Assembly (NCBI GenBank): GCA_942486035.1
Contig: CALNXK010000040.1
Span: forward strand, 1 to 64,000
DNA: 64,000 nt
Reading direction: 5' to 3'
Source: Porites lobata
Taxonomy: Eukaryota > Cnidaria > Anthozoa > Scleractinia > Poritidae
The position numbers and the translations under genes were made by a program. The notes under the pieces are model-generated. The model ran no database searches. It had not been told where the DNA came from and saw nothing but the letters and a program-made list of their open reading frames with translations. Below are positions 59,101-64,000 of this stretch, piece by piece (position 1 is the stretch's first letter; each line of letters starts with the position of its first letter).

Positions 59101-60067
59101 AAAATTCAACTGAGAAAAAGAAGAAGCAAATTCGGTGAAAAAGAAAGGAGATCGTCTCAGCTAGATGAGGTCATATGTCAATTGGGATATCGAAATCTGT
59201 CGATATGATATCAAGAGGCCACATCCATTCCACTACTGTTGTCCACAAATCGAGCTTAGAACAAGGTTTGTTTTTAACACCGCTAAACCGTTTGGCAGAT
59301 ATATGAGTGACAACATTGTTTTTTGGTAGTAACTGGAAAGTTATCTCAATACTTTTTCCACTGAAGCCATTGCGTGTGTAGTCGGCATACCTCAAGCCAG
59401 GCAGTGCATTCCAACTGGCTGTATTTGTGTGACCTAAATTTCCAGAGGTCTTACTTCAACTATACAACTTTTGTCTTACTGATTTAAGAAATTCTATTGC
59501 GGGCAAAATGAAAATTCCTGAATCTTGCCGAACGACCATCAATACTGAAAGATTTTCAATAGTTCCGACAACATCCACTTTTCACCCACTTCGTTTTTTC
59601 AAAGGGTCAAGATTTTTGGTCAAATTGGAAAACGAATTTAAAGAGCTTAAGCAATTCCGTGTGAAAGAGAGCCACTCGACAATGTTGAAAAATTCATTTC
59701 CTGTTGACATGGGTAAACAGGAAAAAGATGTAATCCTCGGTTTCCTATTCTCAGGTCACGCGAAAAATAATTTCGGCAATACGAAACACATGGCAGATTA
59801 AGATAGCCGATAACTGTAAATAAACAAAATCCCCAGTCCTTTATGATTATTGTTTTTCAATAGCCTAAGCCCTTGTTCATGTTTTCTCGTGGCCGTCGCT
59901 TAATTGTCCAATTTTGAAAAACACGTTGAATATTGCCTTAGAACAACAACGCTAAATTCCCACTATGGGAGATAATGGTTAGATGTCAAGCCAGCAGTTA
60001 GACGTCTTCAAAACTCGTGCCTTAGTTACCCCCTACCAAACGCCGCGCCACGAAACCGTACCCTTCC
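56165..60067. other. intergenic, no firm gene
   Basis: 3' flank of AMN1, then AT-rich DNA. A T/GTTT-rich imperfect hairpin lies at about 57,753-57,815. A minus frame at 59,444-59,171, preceded by an AAATTTAG acceptor, reads WNALPGLRYADYTRNGFSGK and could be an orphan exon, but no partner or family was found. A plus frame at 59,508-59,801 (97 codons) is equally unsupported. Confidence 0.4.
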
Positions 60068-60075
60068 TATATATA
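60068..60075 (+). promoter_or_regulatory. TATA box of the Sox gene
   Basis: TATATATA in a locally GC-richer context (CCCTTCC before it), 107 bp before the start codon. Transcription would begin near 60,100, giving a short 5' UTR. Confidence 0.6.
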
Positions 60076-60181
60076 CCGAATGCTCCTCTTACACAAGCAT
60101 CTTAGTTAAATTAAGCGCAAGTTATGTGTTTGCAGCTGTCGAGATAAGCTGGACATTTAGTGGCGGTTTTGCGGAACGAAA

Positions 60182-61270
60182 ATGTGGCACGGTGACTTTG
60201 CACCAAACTGGCCTGGGACGGTTCAGCCGCAGATGCTTCATGAAAGCTATCTAGAAGACGATGACGATTCTCATGTGAAAAGGCCAATGAATTCATTCAT
60301 GATATGGGCGAAAATTATGAGACGCAAGTTTGCTGAGGAGAATCCAAAACTCCACAATGCAGAAATCAGCAAGCTTTTAGGTAAGGCATGGAATGAGTTG
60401 ACGACAAAGGAGAAGCGTCCATTCGTGGAGAAGGCAGAAAGACTTCGCATTCGCCACATGAAGGAACATCCAAACTACCGTTACACACCCAAGAGGCGTT
60501 CACAAGACAGACGGCCAGCTCAGAGAACAAACTCGACGTACATCAACCCAACCTTTATCAGCAGCATTTCAAATGTTGTGATGAGTAGCCAGGTCTTTGG
60601 ACTTCCCTCATCACCGGATTGGAGTAGCCCTAAGGACAGACAAATTTCCTCATCGCAGTATATCGATCGTGGTGGACAATACTATTCTGCAGGAAATGTG
60701 AACAGAAACGTCAATACCTTTAGAGACGACAATCACGCTTTCCCACCAACAAGTTTGGAAAAGGAGCGCAACAAACCTAATTTTATTGGACCAGCTTTTG
60801 CTAATCATTCACAGTTCAAAAGTGGACCATACTTTCCGTCCGACAGGCGCAATCATTTTTCTTATGAAAATGGACCAGCCGAAGGCCCGGAGCAGGATTT
60901 GTACTCAGACAATTTAACGAAAGGTGCACTATTTCGACCGTGTGCTTATCAATATGGACCAGTGAACTCATATGAAGCCGATTATTACCCTAAAGGACCT
61001 CCTTCGTCGGTTGTCAAAGGTGTGCATCCCCCAGGAAATGATGGATCTAATTTGACCGACGAACGACATATCCACAAGATGGTCAGCAGAACTAGAAGGA
61101 GTTCCTGCAGATTTGCTCAACCGCAAACTATAGAAAATCAAGACGATGAAGAAGAATCTGCTGAAGGGATGAGAGGAAGTTCAGGGAATATGTTTGGAAA
61201 CTTTACAGAACTTTTATACGATGATCTCGATCGTGAAGAATTTAACATGTATCTAGCCGAGGCATACTGA
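60182..61270 (+). CDS. SoxF-like: SoxF-type HMG-box transcription factor
   Basis: An intronless 362-residue frame. The HMG box is at residues 31-109: HVKRPMNSFMIWAKIMRRKF, LHNAEISKLLGKAW, EKRPFVEKAERLRIRHMKEH, PNYRYTPKRR. It binds AACAAT-like sites in the minor groove. The LHNAE and RHMKEHPNYRY blocks resemble SoxF/E more than SoxB. The rest is Asn/Ser/Pro/Tyr-rich. An acidic stretch QDDEEESAEG lies near 320, and the end DLDREEFNMYLAEAY resembles the DRNEFDQYL beta-catenin-contact motif of vertebrate Sox7/17/18, which supports SoxF. The box has Ser and Ile at positions usually Ala and Val (MNSFMIWAK instead of MNAFMVWAK). The ATG has A at -3. Candidate poly(A) signal at 61,904. Assignment to SoxF rather than a cnidarian-specific Sox needs a tree. 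Confidence 0.9.
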   Translation: MWHGDFAPNWPGTVQPQMLHESYLEDDDDSHVKRPMNSFMIWAKIMRRKFAEENPKLHNAEISKLLGKAWNELTTKEKRPFVEKAERLRIRHMKEHPNYRYTPKRRSQDRRPAQRTNSTYINPTFISSISNVVMSSQVFGLPSSPDWSSPKDRQISSSQYIDRGGQYYSAGNVNRNVNTFRDDNHAFPPTSLEKERNKPNFIGPAFANHSQFKSGPYFPSDRRNHFSYENGPAEGPEQDLYSDNLTKGALFRPCAYQYGPVNSYEADYYPKGPPSSVVKGVHPPGNDGSNLTDERHIHKMVSRTRRSSCRFAQPQTIENQDDEEESAEGMRGSSGNMFGNFTELLYDDLDREEFNMYLAEAY

Positions 61271-64000
61271 CTCAACTCCTTTTTAACTTCCAACAATGCT
61301 CTTATTCACAAAAATATTCCGCATTTCATTTTGCAATTCCTTTGATTTGATCGGTTACACATTTGGGTTTCATCCAAAAGTGAATTTTTTTGGATCGTAT
61401 CACATTTATTAGCATAATCGTTGGACGAAAGAGACCTGTTTGTTTGTAAATTCTATTTATTGTTCTGATCTTTACAGTGGAAAGTACAACATTTATTAAA
61501 ATAGGGAAAGTATACCTTAAACGTGGGTATTTTATTGCAGGATTGGGCGGACATACGGTTCTAGTTAAAGAGCAAGGTCTCTCAACGATTTAATATCATT
61601 CCACTTTGAAGGGCATTTTGTTGTAGACTTAATAATTGAGGGGTACGTAAAGTTCTTAGTTTCATGAGCATGCACACAAGAGGCTTGAAAATGTGTGAAC
61701 ATCGCTCTTGTGAACCGTTGATGGAGGTTTCATATTATCCGCGACTTTTCTGCAGAAAAGGTGGATTACAATGTGACGAAATGCCCATATATTGACTTTG
61801 TGTTGATGCTATATTAATAAGGCGTTGAAAAAGTCTTGGTTATCCCTTTCAGCTAATAGCTTTCTTATAGCACGGGTGTGTTGTGTAAATGATTATCAAA
61901 AGAAATAAAATAAAGAGGAACAAATGGAATACTTTTGCGTCTCAAATGTACTTTCCCTGATTGCTTTCTAAAGTCAAAAGGCTTGACATGGCAGCGGCAA
62001 ACCAATCATCAAAGCGAAGAGACGAAGAAAAAAGAATAAAATAAATATATTTTTTGTGCCCGATAGTTTGGTTTGAAGCACAAACCTTCGTTGGAGGCTA
62101 ATAAAATATAAAATGAACAAAATACTGTTAGTATGAATGCTATTGAAAGCGACACTTAATCCCATGGACTCATGGACTCACAACCTTTACTCTCGTGGTT
62201 ATTGAAGTCTATAGAAAAGATTTGCGTTCGTCGTAATACTTTATTTTCAGTTTAGCCTAAAATACAGTGTACTCTTTTCTACGCCTAGGTAAAATGTCTC
62301 TTAAATAACGCGACAGTTTGGATCAGTGAAGTAAAAGACCCAAGGTCCTCCACGTGAAACTTAGTTGTATCAGTTTGCTTATTAAATCACTCTTCGGCTT
62401 GATCAAATTAATTAACTTTAAACGACTGATGCATGCCAGTGGGTCTTCCTCAAGAGAATGTTTGTACTTAAGGTTAAAGCAAACCTTTATTAAGTAAAAG
62501 CTCCTTATTAGAAAATGATCATTACTTTTTCTGACGCTTAAAAAAAATAGTTAAACAAATATGAGCACAATTCTTGCAATCTAGGGGTTAATGTAGTTTA
62601 TTATTTCATTTTCATTCTATCCGTAGTTTGCATTTCATTCATTTCATTTCGTTGATATCTTAAGGATCAGATACTGACAGAAAAAAAACTAGACTACAAA
62701 GGGGCCGTTATTAGAAAATAGCCTTAGGGGACATGCGTTGTACAAATTCTGGTTATATATTGTAGGCGATTATGTCAAAGCCCCAAAATGAAAGTCAAAG
62801 GCACGTGGAGAGTTGCAAATGGGAGAATACTGGATTCAATAAAGCTTTCACTTGACAATTTCCATTTTTTCAAGATAAAAGTTGTTGGGTTGTTGTTGTT
62901 TTAACACGGATGGAATAGGATTAGAAACCCACTCTCAGCCAGTACCTAAACAATTTCTAGTTTTTTCATCTAATTTCATTTCAACTGTAAATGTTTAGGC
63001 TGTCTGAGAGACCAGGTTTAGTTGGGATGTGCAAAAACCTCCCTTAACCCTTACTGTCTCTAAATCTTGGATACAGTAAGAATACACCCAAAAAGCATAG
63101 CTACAAAACTCAATTTTACCAGAAAAATCAGAAAAGCAATTTTCACTTTCTCGATCACGGAAGTCATTTTTCATTATTTGTCATCCATTCCACCCCTGTA
63201 ATTTAAGATCATTTTACCAAGTCGGGACACTAGTCTCGGGGAAATTTCAGTGTTCAACACAAATAATTTCGTAAGATCTAAAGCGACAAGCCATGAATCA
63301 TTGAAGTAATTGTTAACAGAAAAGAAGAGGTTGAATAGCCTGGCGATGAAAAAAGTTCACATAACCGTTGAAATCTTGATTTCTCAGTGCTCAACAAGAA
63401 TCCTGTCATCTTAAACAAAACAAAGGTTCTCATGTGACATTCAAACTAAGAATCCACGAGAAATGAAAGAAATAAAAAAAACCCAGCGCAGATATTCTGG
63501 TGGGATCTTTTTTCCGCATGCCATCCATGTTTTGGCTAATTTATTGTTTGGCTAATTTAAAGGCTTAATGAATATTGTTTACTTCCATCCATGTAATCCT
63601 ACACATTATCACCAAACCAGACTTGTTCCTTTTTACTCAGAGGTTTAGCTGGGTATTTAACGGCAATTGGCACAAAATAGCTAGGGACAAGAAATTAGGC
63701 AAGGAAACTGTCCTTGGAAGTGTTAGTGAAGCCTTACGTCACGTGCCTTGTTGTAAAAGTTTAGTGTTAGCAGAAAAGAGGAGGTTAAATAGCTGATGAA
63801 GTACTGAGATGAATATATATAAATTTCATATGCTCTTTATATTCTTTATATTTTTAAGAATGTCCTTTACAAAAAACAGGGTTTTGCCTTCAAATCTGGA
63901 CATAGGCTGAGCACGTATGTACTGACGTTGACCAGTCTGATTTGTCGTTGTTTATCAGTATGAGTAACCTTAAATCGCCATCCTCGGCGTTAAATTTTAT
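61271..64000. other. 3' flank of Sox gene, no further gene
   Basis: The Sox 3' UTR probably ends shortly after AATAAAATAAAG at 61,904-61,915. Beyond it only short frames occur (for example 63,575-63,796, 73 codons) with no recognised content. Confidence 0.45.

Noticed and set aside
59171..59444. Orphan minus exon reading WNALPGLRYADYTRNGFSGK
   Set aside because: It has an acceptor-like start and protein-like text but no partner exon or family, so it is noted only within the intergenic entry.
59508..59801. 97-codon plus frame upstream of the Sox gene
   Set aside because: No recognised content, no promoter or splice evidence; could be chance.

Overview
The window is animal genomic DNA: AT-rich, with spliced genes (GT/AG introns), many LINE relics and short inverted-repeat transposons. 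It carries complete genes for cystinosin, deoxyribose-phosphate aldolase, AMN1 and a SoxF-type HMG-box factor. Gene content, repeat style and the divergent SoxF suggest a cnidarian, most likely an anthozoan such as a stony coral. The organism call is inference.

Layout. 1-420 is a 25-26 bp minisatellite running off the left edge. 421-17,660 holds no gene I can support; it has a hAT-like MITE, a LINE relic and a 197-bp near-perfect palindromic transposon with a 9-bp target duplication. 17,661-31,596 (minus strand) carries four long reading frames of unrecognised, probably disordered proteins. Two of them (30,140-31,596 and 28,309-29,090) can be joined by an in-phase intron. Between the first two frames lies a 2.86-kb foldback-like transposon whose arms are built from a 102-bp satellite. 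32-37 kb is transposon-rich, with element-within-element insertions. 37,849-41,231 (minus) is a two-exon cystinosin gene without the usual luminal N-terminal domain. 43,540-50,488 (minus) is a five-exon DERA gene with an almost intact LINE reverse transcriptase in intron 1. 50,640-56,164 (plus) is a five-exon AMN1 gene starting 151 bp from DERA, so the two share a bidirectional promoter region. 60,182-61,270 (plus) is an intronless SoxF-like gene with a TATA box and the SoxF C-terminal motif. The rest to 64,000 shows no gene.

The recognised genes are individually conserved housekeeping or developmental genes and form no pathway: lysosomal cystine export (cystinosin), deoxynucleoside catabolism (DERA), a leucine-rich-repeat protein (AMN1) and transcription (SoxF). 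The most unusual material is the foldback element with higher-order satellite structure, the palindromic MITE, the nested insertions with preserved target duplications, and the cluster of orphan reading frames, one split by an apparent single-base homopolymer error. I found no prokaryote-style defence or mobile gene system and no CRISPR.
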